Assembly: GCA_002305805.1 (NCBI GenBank)
Contig: DBQY01000007.1
Span: forward strand, 1 to 38,374
Length of the DNA stretch: 38,374 nt
Reading direction: 5' to 3'
Source of the DNA: Atopobium sp. UBA1382
Lineage (GTDB): Bacteria; Actinomycetota; Coriobacteriia; Coriobacteriales; Atopobiaceae
Part shown: positions 16,934 through 26,426 of the stretch, piece after piece
Position numbering within the stretch: position 1 is the first letter of the stretch
Layout of the letters: each line of letters starts with the position of its first letter
Made by a program: the position numbers and the translations under genes
Notes under the pieces: model-generated
Seen by the model: the letters and a program-made list of their open reading frames with translations, nothing else
What the model was told of the DNA's origin: nothing
The model's database searches: none

Positions 16934-19156
16934 ATGAAGATCATTAAGCGGAACGGCTCGGAGGTCGCCTTCGACATCTCGAAGGTCGAGAACGCCATCC
17001 GCGCGGCCAACGCCGAGGCGTCCGCCAGCGAGCGCCTCACCGAGCGCGAGATCAAGTTCGCCTCCCTGAACGTCACCGACGAGTGCATGGAGGCCGGCCA
17101 CACGGTCACGGTCGAGGAGGTCCAGGACCTCGTCGAGGACCAGCTCATGGGTCTGCACCACTTTGAGGTGGCGCGCAAGTACATCATCTACCGCTACGTG
17201 CAGAACCAGAAGCGCCACAAGAACACGACCGACGACAAGATCCTCGCCCTCATCGAGTGCAACAACGAGGAGGTCAAGCAGGAGAACTCCAACAAGAACC
17301 CCACGGTCGTCTCCGTCCAGCGCGACTACATGGCCGGTGAGGTCTCCAAGGACCTCACGATGCGCGAGCTGCTCCCCGCTGAGGTCGTGGAGGCCCACAA
17401 CGAGGGCATCATCCACTTCCACGACTCGGACTACTTCGCGCAGCACATGCACAACTGCGACCTCGTGAACCTCGAGGACATGCTGCAGAACGGCACGGTG
17501 ATCTCCGGCACGCTCATCGAGCGCCCGCACAGCTTCTCCACCGCCTGCAACATCGCCACGCAGATCATCGCCCAGGTGGCCTCCTGCCAGTACGGCGGCC
17601 AGTCCATCTCGCTCACCCACCTCGCGCCGTTCGTCGACGTCTCGCGCCAGAAGATCCGCCGTCAGGTGGAGGCCGAGATGGAGATCATCGGCGTGAACCC
17701 GGGCGAGGAGAAGATCGCGGAGATCGTGGAGAAGCGCGTGCGCGAGGAGATCGCCCGCGGCGTCCAGACCATCCAGTACCAGGTCGTCACCCTCATGACC
17801 ACCAACGGCCAGGCACCGTTCATCACGGTCTTCATGTACCTCAACGAGGCCAAGAACGAGCGTGAGAAGGCCGATCTCGCCATGTGCATCGAGGAGATGC
17901 TCAAGCAGCGCTACGAGGGCGTCAAGAACGAGGAGGGCGTCTGGATCACGCCTGCCTTCCCGAAGCTCATCTACGTGCTCGAAGAGGACAACGTCCGCGA
18001 GGGCACCCCGTACTTCTACCTCACCAAGCTCGCAGCCAAGTGCACGGCCAAGCGCATGGTGCCGGACTACATCTCCGAGAAGAAGATGAAGGAGTACAAG
18101 CTCTCCAAGGGCGAGACCGAGGGCAACGGCGACTGCTACACCTGCATGGGCTGCCGCTCCTTCCTCACGCCCGACCGCTCCGGCAACGGCTTTGACAACG
18201 TGTCCAACGCCGGCAACTGGGAGCCGGGCAAGCCCAAGTACTACGGTCGCTTCAACCAGGGCGTCGTGACCATCAACCTCGTGGATGTGGCGCTCTCCGC
18301 CAACCACGACATGGACAAGTTCTGGGAGATCTTCGACGAGCGCCTGGAGCTTTGCCACCGCGCGCTTCGCTGCCGCCACGAGCGTCTGCTCGGCACCACC
18401 TCCGACGCCGCCCCGATCCTCTGGCAGTACGGCGCCCTCGCGCGCCTCAAGAAGGGCGAGAAGATCGACAAGCTGCTCTACGGCGGCTACTCCACGATCT
18501 CCCTCGGTTACGCGGGTCTCTACGAGTGCGTCAAGGCCATGACCGGCCACAGCCACACCGACGAGGAGGCCACGCCGTTCGCGCTCGCCGTCATGCAGCG
18601 CATGAACGACAAGTGCGCCGAGTGGAAGGCCGCGGAGAACATCGACTACTCGCTCTACGGAACGCCGCTCGAGTCCACCACCTATAAGTTCGCCAAGTGC
18701 CTCCAGCGTCGCTTTGGCATCATCCCGGGCATCACGGACAAGGGCTACATCACCAACAGCTACCACGTCCACGTGACCGAGGAGATTGACGCTTTCACCA
18801 AGCTGCGCTTTGAGTCCGAGTTCCAGCGCCTCTCTCCTGGCGGCGCCATCTCCTACGTGGAGGTCCCGGACATGCAGGACAACCTCGAGGCCGTCATCTC
18901 CGTCATGCAGTACATCTACGACCACATCATGTACGCCGAGCTCAACACCAAGAGCGACTACTGCCAGGTGTGCGGCTACGACGGAGAGATTCAGATCGTG
19001 GAGGACGACGGCAAGCTCGTGTGGGAGTGCCCGCACTGCCACAACCGTGACCAGTCCAAGATGAACGTCGCTCGTCGCACCTGCGGCTACATCGGTACCC
19101 AGTTCTGGAACCAGGGCCGCACCGAGGAGATCAAGGACCGCGTGCTGCACCTGTAG
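16934..19156 (+). CDS. nrdD: anaerobic ribonucleoside-triphosphate reductase
   Basis: 740-residue class III ribonucleotide reductase that makes deoxynucleotides without oxygen. The N-terminal ATP cone (IIKRNGSEVAFDISKVENAI) is the allosteric site. The glycyl-radical motif RRTCGYIG places the radical at about Gly718. A zinc site of four cysteines precedes it (CQVCG...CPHC). The glycyl radical is installed by the downstream NrdG. ATG at 16934 behind AAAGGG is chosen; an in-frame start at 16859 would add 25 residues that precede the ATP cone and have no match. No aerobic reductase is in the window, in keeping with an anaerobe. Confidence 0.97.
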   Translation: MKIIKRNGSEVAFDISKVENAIRAANAEASASERLTEREIKFASLNVTDECMEAGHTVTVEEVQDLVEDQLMGLHHFEVARKYIIYRYVQNQKRHKNTTDDKILALIECNNEEVKQENSNKNPTVVSVQRDYMAGEVSKDLTMRELLPAEVVEAHNEGIIHFHDSDYFAQHMHNCDLVNLEDMLQNGTVISGTLIERPHSFSTACNIATQIIAQVASCQYGGQSISLTHLAPFVDVSRQKIRRQVEAEMEIIGVNPGEEKIAEIVEKRVREEIARGVQTIQYQVVTLMTTNGQAPFITVFMYLNEAKNEREKADLAMCIEEMLKQRYEGVKNEEGVWITPAFPKLIYVLEEDNVREGTPYFYLTKLAAKCTAKRMVPDYISEKKMKEYKLSKGETEGNGDCYTCMGCRSFLTPDRSGNGFDNVSNAGNWEPGKPKYYGRFNQGVVTINLVDVALSANHDMDKFWEIFDERLELCHRALRCRHERLLGTTSDAAPILWQYGALARLKKGEKIDKLLYGGYSTISLGYAGLYECVKAMTGHSHTDEEATPFALAVMQRMNDKCAEWKAAENIDYSLYGTPLESTTYKFAKCLQRRFGIIPGITDKGYITNSYHVHVTEEIDAFTKLRFESEFQRLSPGGAISYVEVPDMQDNLEAVISVMQYIYDHIMYAELNTKSDYCQVCGYDGEIQIVEDDGKLVWECPHCHNRDQSKMNVARRTCGYIGTQFWNQGRTEEIKDRVLHL

Positions 19157-19168
19157 GGGCTTCGACAC

Positions 19169-19248
19169 GGACCCCAGGCGATGAGGTCCGGCGCTCAGAC
19201 AGCTTTGCTACGCAAGGAACTCGTGGCGGACCTCATCGCCTGGGGTCC
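19169..19248 (-). repeat. conserved-loop hairpin, copy D, between nrdD and nrdG
   Basis: Perfect 22-bp stem: 19169-19190 (starts GGACCCCAGGCG) with 19227-19248. The 36-nt loop, read on the minus strand, carries the shared core seen in three other places (GAGTT..TTGCG.AGCAAA and CTGTCTGAGC). Stem sequence is unrelated to the other copies. The right arm can also pair in a second way: a 14-bp stem 19219-19232 with 19244-19257. The two folds exclude each other. Confidence 0.75.
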
Positions 19249-19295
19249 GCCACGAGTCGTCTCGGGACGAGGTTTTTCTCGACAAGGGAAACGGA

Positions 19296-19856
19296 ATGAA
19301 CTACGCGAACATCAAGTACTGCGACATTGCAAACGGACCGGGCGTGCGCACCACGCTCTTCGTCTCCGGATGCCGCCTGCACTGCCCCAACTGCTTCAAC
19401 GAGGAGGCGTGGGACTTCAGCGCCGGCGAGCCGTTCACGGACGCGGTGGCGGCCCAGATCATGGACTCGATGGACGTGCCCTATGTGACCGGCCTCACCA
19501 TCCTCGGTGGCGAGCCGATGGAGCCCGAGAACCAGCGGGGGCTTGTCGGCTTTCTCGAGGCGGTGCGCGAGCGCTTTGGGGATACCAAGTCCATCTGGCT
19601 CTTCTCGGGCCACACGTGGGACCAGCTGGCGCCCGGTGGCGCCTGGAACCTCGGCGACGTCACGGACCGGCTGCTCGATACGCTCGACGTGCTCGTGGAC
19701 GGACCCTTCGTGCAGGACCTCCACGACATCACGCTGCGCTTCCGCGGCTCCTCCAACCAGCGCCTCATCGACGTGCGGGCCACGCTCGAGGCCCCGGGTG
19801 ACGACATCATCTGGTGGGAGGACGAGCCCATCTTTTCGACGCACACCATGGAGTGA
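19296..19856 (+). CDS. nrdG: anaerobic ribonucleotide reductase-activating protein
   Basis: 186-residue radical SAM activase that installs the glycyl radical on NrdD. The cluster-binding motif CX3CX2C is C26-RLH-C30-PN-C33, followed by a GGE motif (LGGEP) for SAM binding. DGPFVQDLHDITLRFRGSSNQR is the typical NrdG C-terminal block. ATG at 19296 behind AAGGG. It is 139 bp after nrdD; that gap holds the structured hairpins described separately, so its expression relative to nrdD may be tuned there. Confidence 0.95.
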   Translation: MNYANIKYCDIANGPGVRTTLFVSGCRLHCPNCFNEEAWDFSAGEPFTDAVAAQIMDSMDVPYVTGLTILGGEPMEPENQRGLVGFLEAVRERFGDTKSIWLFSGHTWDQLAPGGAWNLGDVTDRLLDTLDVLVDGPFVQDLHDITLRFRGSSNQRLIDVRATLEAPGDDIIWWEDEPIFSTHTME

Positions 19857-20047
19857 CGGCGCCCCCGAATCCGACGCCTCCGCCCGACCGTTCGCGGGCC
19901 AAACGAGACCGCGTGCGAACTCGTTGTAGCGCCACCGCACAGGCGTGACGCGCCTGAGCTTGGCGCGCAGCGTGGTGCACGCCAAGGGGCAGCCTCCTGA
20001 ACGCGCCGCCTGATAACCTCCTTCGCACGGCGACCGAAGGAGGGAAC

Positions 20048-20737
20048 ATGAGGACCATCGGAGAGGTCTTTGAGAACGCGAGCGCACCCTACTCGCACAT
20101 GAGCGACGCGGATGCCCGTCTCTTCTACTCGACCATGAACGCACTGCTCGTCTACACGAATGAGCGGCTACACGTGGTGGCGCCCCAGCGCCTGAGGGAG
20201 CGTCCCGAGAACCCCGACATGCTCTACGAGAACGGCGCCCAGGTGGCAGAGGCGCTCTGGCGCCATCGCGCGCTGATCGAGGACTTCGTGCGCGACAACC
20301 CCCTCGGCCTCTCGAGGCGCCAGCTCGAGACCGCACGCCCGTGGCGGGGCGCGCTGCGCGACATGTTCACCGTCGTCGACGCAAACGAGGATCGCGCGAT
20401 CTACATGAACCAGGATCGCCTCTTCGTGGTCGGCGCGATGCAGGACCCCGCCGACTCGCACGTGCACCACATCCCCTCGCTCATGCTCCTCACCCTGCTG
20501 CCGTTCAAGGGGGGCATCGTGACGGACGGCAAGACGCTGCATCTCTCGCCCCAGCCCGCGTCATGGGCCTTGCCGCTCATCACCGAGCAGATCGCGGGGC
20601 TCGCCGCGCAGCGGCTCATAGCCTCCTCCCGTCAGCTTGCAAACTACACGCAGGGCATCCCGGACGATGAGAATCGCGTCACCGAGCGCTTCCAACGCAT
20701 CATCGACCGAGGGTTCGCGAGCGGCGAGCTTGTCTAG
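20048..20737 (+). CDS. uncharacterised 229-residue protein
   Basis: I do not recognise a family. No signal peptide or membrane helix is visible. The N-terminal half is helical and Arg/Glu-rich (NERLHVVAPQRLRERPENPDMLYENG). The middle (MFTVVDANEDRAIYMNQDRLFVVGAMQDPADSHVHHIPSLMLLTLLPFKGGIVTDGKTL) suggests a mixed alpha/beta fold. The strong ribosome site CGAAGGAGGGAAC before ATG at 20048 and a clean codon pattern support a real gene. It ends only 5 bp from the convergent MalY-type aminotransferase, leaving no room for a separate terminator. Confidence 0.75.
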   Translation: MRTIGEVFENASAPYSHMSDADARLFYSTMNALLVYTNERLHVVAPQRLRERPENPDMLYENGAQVAEALWRHRALIEDFVRDNPLGLSRRQLETARPWRGALRDMFTVVDANEDRAIYMNQDRLFVVGAMQDPADSHVHHIPSLMLLTLLPFKGGIVTDGKTLHLSPQPASWALPLITEQIAGLAAQRLIASSRQLANYTQGIPDDENRVTERFQRIIDRGFASGELV

Positions 20738-20742
20738 GTCCC

Positions 20743-21945
20743 CTAGAACGCGTGCTCTCGAAGGCGTCCAAAGGCCTCCTGTACGCGAGAGAGTGGCAGG
20801 GCGAGGTTCATGCGGATGTGGCACGGCCCGTTGAAGGCGCGGCCGTCCTGCCAGTACACGCCCGCGCGCCAGCCCGCGCGCAGGAGGTCGTCAATCGTCC
20901 TCCCGCTCTCCTCGCACCATGCCGAGCAGTCCAGGAAGAGCATGTAGGTACCTTCCGGACGAAAGACGCTCACACCGTCGAGGCTCTTCTCGATGAAGTC
21001 GCACGCCCAGTCGACGTTGCCGGCAATGACCTGGTTGAGCTCGTCGGCCCAAGCGCGACCCTCGGTGCTGTAGGCGCCGATGAGTGCGTGCTGGGAGAGC
21101 ACGTTCATGCTGTTGTAGTGAGTCTTCGCCCCCTTGGACGTAACGCGGTCGCGCAGGTAGTCGTCATAGATGACGTGATAGCTGCCGATGAGGCCAGCGA
21201 GGTTGAAGGTCTTGCTCGGCGCATAGAGGGCAACGGTGCGTCGGCGCGCGTCATCGGAAATGCTCTGTGTGGGAACATGCATGAGGCCGGGCCGCACGAT
21301 GTCTGACCAGATCTCGTCGGAGATGACGACGCAGTCGTACTTCTCGAAGAGGGCCATCGCCCGCTCGATCTCCCAGCGCTGCCACACACGCCCGCAGGGG
21401 TTGTGCGGCGAGCAGAAGATCGCAACGTGTATGTGGTCCTCGGCGAGCCGACGCTCCATATCCTCGTAATCCATGCGCCAGACGCCCCGCTCGTCGCGCA
21501 CGAGCGGCGAGTGGACGATGCGAAAGCCGTTGTCCTCGAGGCTGTGCGTAAAGCCAATGTAGGTGGGGCTGTGCACGAGAACGGGGTCTCCGGGCGCAGC
21601 AAATGCGCCCACCGTGGAGACAACGCCCCCGAGCACGCCGTTCTCGTAACCAATATGGCGCGCCTCGAGGTCGGACACCCCCTTGCGGTCACGATGCCAA
21701 TTGATGATTGCCTGATAGTAGTCATCGCTCGGTGAGAAGTACCCAAAGGTCGGATGCTCGAGGCGCTCCTGGATGGCCCTCGTGATCGACGGCGCCACGG
21801 GAAAGCTCATGTCCGCCACCCACATGGGGATGGGATCGAAACCCGCGTCCGGTGCCGGATAACCGGAACCCGGCGCGCCAATGGCATCGAGTGCGAGCGC
21901 GTCATGGCCGGCACGGTCGAGGATCGAGGTGAAGTCGTAGGTCAT
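20743..21945 (-). CDS. MalY/PatB-type PLP aminotransferase (putative cystathionine beta-lyase)
   Basis: 400-residue fold type I PLP enzyme. The N-terminal PIPMWVADMSFPVAPSI block, CSPHNPCGRVWQR, VISDEIWSDIV and the PLP lysine in APSKTFNLAGL are all of the MalY/PatB group, whose members cleave the C-S bond of cystathionine or cysteine conjugates. In some bacteria MalY also binds a maltose regulator. ATG at 21943-21945 follows GGAGGG. The 323-bp divergent region upstream carries four copies of an inverted short repeat. Confidence 0.9.
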   Translation of the reverse strand: MTYDFTSILDRAGHDALALDAIGAPGSGYPAPDAGFDPIPMWVADMSFPVAPSITRAIQERLEHPTFGYFSPSDDYYQAIINWHRDRKGVSDLEARHIGYENGVLGGVVSTVGAFAAPGDPVLVHSPTYIGFTHSLEDNGFRIVHSPLVRDERGVWRMDYEDMERRLAEDHIHVAIFCSPHNPCGRVWQRWEIERAMALFEKYDCVVISDEIWSDIVRPGLMHVPTQSISDDARRRTVALYAPSKTFNLAGLIGSYHVIYDDYLRDRVTSKGAKTHYNSMNVLSQHALIGAYSTEGRAWADELNQVIAGNVDWACDFIEKSLDGVSVFRPEGTYMLFLDCSAWCEESGRTIDDLLRAGWRAGVYWQDGRAFNGPCHIRMNLALPLSRVQEAFGRLREHAF

Positions 21946-22000
21946 GGGCGTCCCTCCAACGTACGGCCGCGAGCGAAGGGGCTCGGCAACCGGCTGTCAC

Positions 22001-22228
22001 TGCAAAACTGCCGTTCGTGCAGTATTTTGCTCTTCCGTAGATCAAAACGGCTGCTCGTGTAGTGCCTTTTTCGCCCAAAAGCGTGCCCTGGTTTAATTCC
22101 TTATAATCTTTCCTGCGGAAACGCTTTCACGAGTTGACCCGAGCCGCAAATTGCATTGAAAAGACGCCGCACGAGCGGCCGTTTTGCTTCAGCATGCGAC
22201 AAAATAATGCACGAGCGACCGTTTTGCA
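22001..22228. repeat. four inverted copies of a CAAAACGG..TCGTGC repeat
   Basis: Fills most of the 323-bp gap (21946-22268) between the divergent aminotransferase and VOC genes. Copies 1 (22001-22021) and 2 (22042-22061) read forward; copies 3 (22169-22187) and 4 (22208-22228) read in reverse. Copies 1 and 4 match at about 18 of 21 bases. TATTTTG between 1 and 2 is mirrored by CAAAATA between 3 and 4. The central 107 bp contains TATAAT at 22102-22107 and TTGACC at 22134-22139. Either a dyad of regulator sites or a decayed inverted-repeat mobile element. Confidence 0.65.
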
Positions 22229-22268
22229 CAGTCGCCCCATGGGATGCAGAGAGGGGAAGGGGCTTGCC

Positions 22269-22652
22269 ATGCGCGTCGAACACGTTGCGCTCTACGTCAA
22301 CGACCTCGAGGGGGCGCGAGACTTCTTCGTCCGCTACTTTGGCGCCACGTCCAACGAGGGCTATCACAACCCCCGCACGAGCTTCCGCTCGTACTTCCTG
22401 ACCTTCGACGACGGCGCTCGTCTCGAGGTCATGACCAAGCCCGACATGACCGACGCCGAGAAGGGACTCGCGCGGACCGGCTGGGCGCATCTCGCCTTCT
22501 CCGTCGGCTCCGCCGAGGAGGTCGACCGACTCACCGCCGAGCTTGCCTCAGCGGGCTACGAGGTCGTGAGCGGTCCGCGCACAACCGGCGACGGCTACTA
22601 CGAGAGCTGCATCCTCGCCCTCGAACACAACCAGATCGAAATCACCGTCTAG
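22269..22652 (+). CDS. VOC-superfamily (glyoxalase-like) protein
   Basis: 127-residue glyoxalase I/bleomycin-resistance fold. Four residues are in the positions of the metal site of glyoxalase I: His5 (VEHVALYV), Glu53 (ARLEVMT), His74 (WAHLAFSV) and Glu124 (NQIEITV). A lactoylglutathione-lyase-like or methylmalonyl-CoA-epimerase-like enzyme is possible; the substrate is not known. ATG at 22269 (MRVEHVALY) follows GGGGAAGGGG. The same frame is open further upstream, but that runs through the repeat region and is not similar to the family. Confidence 0.88.
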   Translation: MRVEHVALYVNDLEGARDFFVRYFGATSNEGYHNPRTSFRSYFLTFDDGARLEVMTKPDMTDAEKGLARTGWAHLAFSVGSAEEVDRLTAELASAGYEVVSGPRTTGDGYYESCILALEHNQIEITV

Positions 22653-22686
22653 CCAAAAATCGGTCACGTCGGCAGACGTGCCGCTG

Positions 22687-22757
22687 CGAGAGGCCCCTGC
22701 CCCCGGGCGCAGTTTTTTCGAAGCAAACTGTTTGAGCACGGGGACAGGGGCCTCTCG
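22687..22757 (+). repeat. conserved-loop hairpin, copy A
   Basis: Arms 22687-22704 and 22740-22757 pair over 18 positions with one mismatch (starts CGAGAGGCCCCTG). The 35-nt loop carries the conserved core, with GCAGTTTTTTCGAAGC followed by AAACTGTTTGAGC. It sits between the convergent VOC gene and leuB, where it could act as a terminator for both, but no T-run follows the stem. Confidence 0.75.
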
Positions 22758-22773
22758 CCTCCCAGCGCCCCGC

Positions 22774-23904
22774 CTAGCCCAGGGCCTCCACGATCTTGTC
22801 GCCCATCGCAGCAGTGCCGAGAATCTTGTTCTCCGGAGTGCTCTCGTCGGCGATGTCCACGGTGCGCCAGCCCTCGTCCAGCACGCGCGTGACCGCGGCG
22901 GCCAGCTCGTCGGCGGCGTCGTCCATGCCAAAGCTGTAGCGCAGCATGAGCTCCACCGAGAGGATCTGTGCGATCGGGTTGGCGATGCCCTGACCGGCGA
23001 TATCCGGCGCGGAGCCGTGACTCGGCTCGTAGAGGGCCGTGCCGTCTCCCAGGCTCGCGGAGGCGAGCATGCCGAGCGAGCCCGTGAGCATGGAGGCCTC
23101 GTCGGAGAGGATGTCGCCGAAGGTGTTCTCGGTCACGAGCACGTCGAACTGCGCCGGGTTGGCAATGAGCTGCATCGCGGCGTTGTCCACGTACATGTCC
23201 TCGAGCGTGACGTCGGGGTACTCGGCGGCGATGTTGTGCGCGACCTCGCGCCACATGCGGGAGGTGTCGAGCACGTTGGCCTTGTCCACTGAGTGCACCA
23301 CGCCCCGGCGGCGGCGCGCCGCGTCAAAGGCCCAGCGCACCACGCGGTCGACCTCGTACTCGGAGTACTCGAGGATGTCGCGCGCATACTCGCCGCGCGT
23401 GCCGCCCACGCCGGCGCCCTCGACGCCCATCGTGCGCTCGTGCCCGCCAAAGTAGAGACCGCCTGTGAGCTCGCGAACGATGAGCAGGTCAACGCCCGTG
23501 AGCACCTCGCGCTTGAGCGTGGAGGCGTCAATCAGCGCATCGAACATGCGAACCGGGCGCAGGTTGAGGTAGAGGCCCAGCTCCTTGCGGATGGCGAGAA
23601 GCCCCTGCTCGGGGCGGACGGCGCCCACGCGCGTGTCGGTCCATTTGGGGCCGCCCACCGCGGCGAGAAGGACGGCGTCGGACGCCTTTGCCGACTCGAG
23701 CGTCTCGGGCGGAAGTGCGGAGATGGGGCCGCCCGCGGCCTCGGTGGCGTCGATCGCCGCGCCGCCGATCAGATGGTCCTCGCAGATAAACTCAACGTCG
23801 TGCTTCTTGCCCAGCGCCGCGAGGACCTTCTTACCCTCGGCGATGATCTCGGGGCCGATGCCGTCACCCGGAAGGGTGCAGACGCGATAGGTCGCAGACG
23901 CCAT
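22774..23904 (-). CDS. leuB: 3-isopropylmalate dehydrogenase
   Basis: 376-residue NAD-dependent enzyme for the third step of leucine synthesis, oxidising and decarboxylating 3-isopropylmalate. Conserved stretches are PGDGIGPEI at the N-terminus, LGLYLNLRPVRMFDAL (substrate arginines), RELTGGLYFG, SVDKANVLDTSRMW (catalytic lysine), VDNAAMQLIANPAQFDVLVTENTFGDILSDEAS (metal-binding aspartates) and EPSHGSAPDIAGQGIANP (NAD loop). ATG at 23902-23904 lies 2 bp after the leuD stop, so the two are cotranscribed. Confidence 0.97.
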   Translation of the reverse strand: MASATYRVCTLPGDGIGPEIIAEGKKVLAALGKKHDVEFICEDHLIGGAAIDATEAAGGPISALPPETLESAKASDAVLLAAVGGPKWTDTRVGAVRPEQGLLAIRKELGLYLNLRPVRMFDALIDASTLKREVLTGVDLLIVRELTGGLYFGGHERTMGVEGAGVGGTRGEYARDILEYSEYEVDRVVRWAFDAARRRRGVVHSVDKANVLDTSRMWREVAHNIAAEYPDVTLEDMYVDNAAMQLIANPAQFDVLVTENTFGDILSDEASMLTGSLGMLASASLGDGTALYEPSHGSAPDIAGQGIANPIAQILSVELMLRYSFGMDDAADELAAAVTRVLDEGWRTVDIADESTPENKILGTAAMGDKIVEALG

Positions 23905-23906
23905 GG

Positions 23907-24413
23907 CTAGTTACCGCCCTTCTCGGCCATGACGCGCTTGGTGCGCGCGACCAGGCCTCCGTCGTTGATGATCTCCTGGATGAACGGCGGGAACGGCTGC
24001 GCGTGGAAGACGGCGCCCGTGGTCTCGTCCGTGATGGTGCCGGTGTCCGCGTCCACGGAGACGACGTCACCGTCGGAGATGGCGTCAACGGCCTCGGGGC
24101 ACTCGAGGATGGGCAGGCCCATGTTGATCGAGTTGCGGTAGAAGATGCGCGCGAAGCTCTTGGCGATCACGCAGGAGACGCCGGCGGCCTTGATGGCCAC
24201 GGGGGCGTGCTCGCGGCTGGAGCCGCAGCCGAAGTTCTCGTCGGCGACCACGATGTCGCCGGACTGCACGCGGCTCACGAACGTGGGGTCGAGGTCCTCG
24301 AGGCAGTGCTTGGCAAGCTCGGCCGGGTCTGACGTGTTGAGGTAGCGCGCCGGAATGATGACGTCGGTGTCGATGTCGCGCCCGTAGCGGAAGACGGTTC
24401 CCTTGAACTGCAT
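23907..24413 (-). CDS. leuD: 3-isopropylmalate dehydratase small subunit
   Basis: 168-residue swivel-domain subunit that pairs with LeuC to isomerise 2- to 3-isopropylmalate. The family start ([18 protein letters not shown]) and the [11 protein letters not shown] loop are intact, as is [15 protein letters not shown]. It is the short type that goes with a separate large subunit. ATG at 24411-24413 follows AAAGGA. Conserved-loop hairpin C stands 27 bp upstream of the start. leuA and leuC are about 4 kb away in a separate block. Confidence 0.96.
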   Translation of the reverse strand: MQFKGTVFRYGRDIDTDVIIPARYLNTSDPAELAKHCLEDLDPTFVSRVQSGDIVVADENFGCGSSREHAPVAIKAAGVSCVIAKSFARIFYRNSINMGLPILECPEAVDAISDGDVVSVDADTGTITDETTGAVFHAQPFPPFIQEIINDGGLVARTKRVMAEKGGN

Positions 24414-24439
24414 CGTTGTCCTTTCTGGTCGCTCTCGGT

Positions 24440-24508
24440 GCCGCCGGGGCCATCTCCGTGCTCAAACAGTTGCTTCGCAAAGCTGCGCACGGGGATGGCC
24501 CCGGCGGC
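24440..24508 (-). repeat. conserved-loop hairpin, copy C, upstream of leuD
   Basis: 21-bp stem, 24440-24460 with 24488-24508 (starts GCCGCCGGGGCCAT), with one G·T pair. The 27-nt loop, read on the minus strand, is CGCAGCTTTGCGAAGCAA followed by CTGTTTGAG, matching the core of copies A, B and D. It lies in the 5' leader of leuD rather than after a gene. Confidence 0.75.
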
Positions 24509-24632
24509 TCGTGGTCGAGAAGAACGTGCTGTTAGGAGGGAACCGTCTGACGCGGCTCGCGCCATGCGGACCCCACCTCACTTTCGTTGGCGCCATTCTA
24601 GCGTCGGGACCGAGGAGCTCTTACAGAAAGGA

Positions 24633-24678
24633 GGACGGGTTCTTCGAGCATTAACGGAACTGCTCTCAGAACCCGTCC
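24633..24678 (-). terminator. terminator-like hairpin after the isomerase gene
   Basis: GGACGGGTTCT (24633-24643) pairs with AGAACCCGTCC (24668-24678); inside it GAGCA (24646-24650) pairs with TGCTC (24661-24665). It is 31 bp past the stop of the fucose-isomerase-like gene on the minus strand, and a short T-rich stretch (TCCTTTCT) follows it in that direction. Confidence 0.6.
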
Positions 24679-24708
24679 GAAGGGTCAGGCTATGTCAGCG
24701 GCGCATGC

Positions 24709-26211
<1,503 letters not shown>

Positions 26212-26287
26212 GCTGTTACTCCTCTCCAGAGGGTCCCGATGGGGCGCGGAACCCACCCATTATGCTCACTGTCTAGAGTCGTTTTAA

Positions 26288-26386
26288 TAAACGTTTAGTA
26301 CCGACAGAAATCTGCGAACGGTCGCATTTCTTGCGTTATCGGCGCGCACGGAGAACCCCTAGGAAGGCCTTTGTTTACAAACGTTT
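26288..26386 (-). promoter_or_regulatory. two AAACGTTT operators upstream of the isomerase gene
   Basis: TAAACGTTTA (26288-26297) is a perfect 10-bp palindrome; a second AAACGTTT is at 26379-26386, about 91 bp apart. Central CG palindromes of this type are typical of LacI-family sugar repressors. They lie in the 215-bp gap between the kinase and the isomerase. No regulator gene of that family is in the window, so the binder is unknown. Confidence 0.5.
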
Positions 26387-26426
26387 ATATACTGAGGTGT
26401 TGACCTGCGAGAACGAAGGAGAGGTC

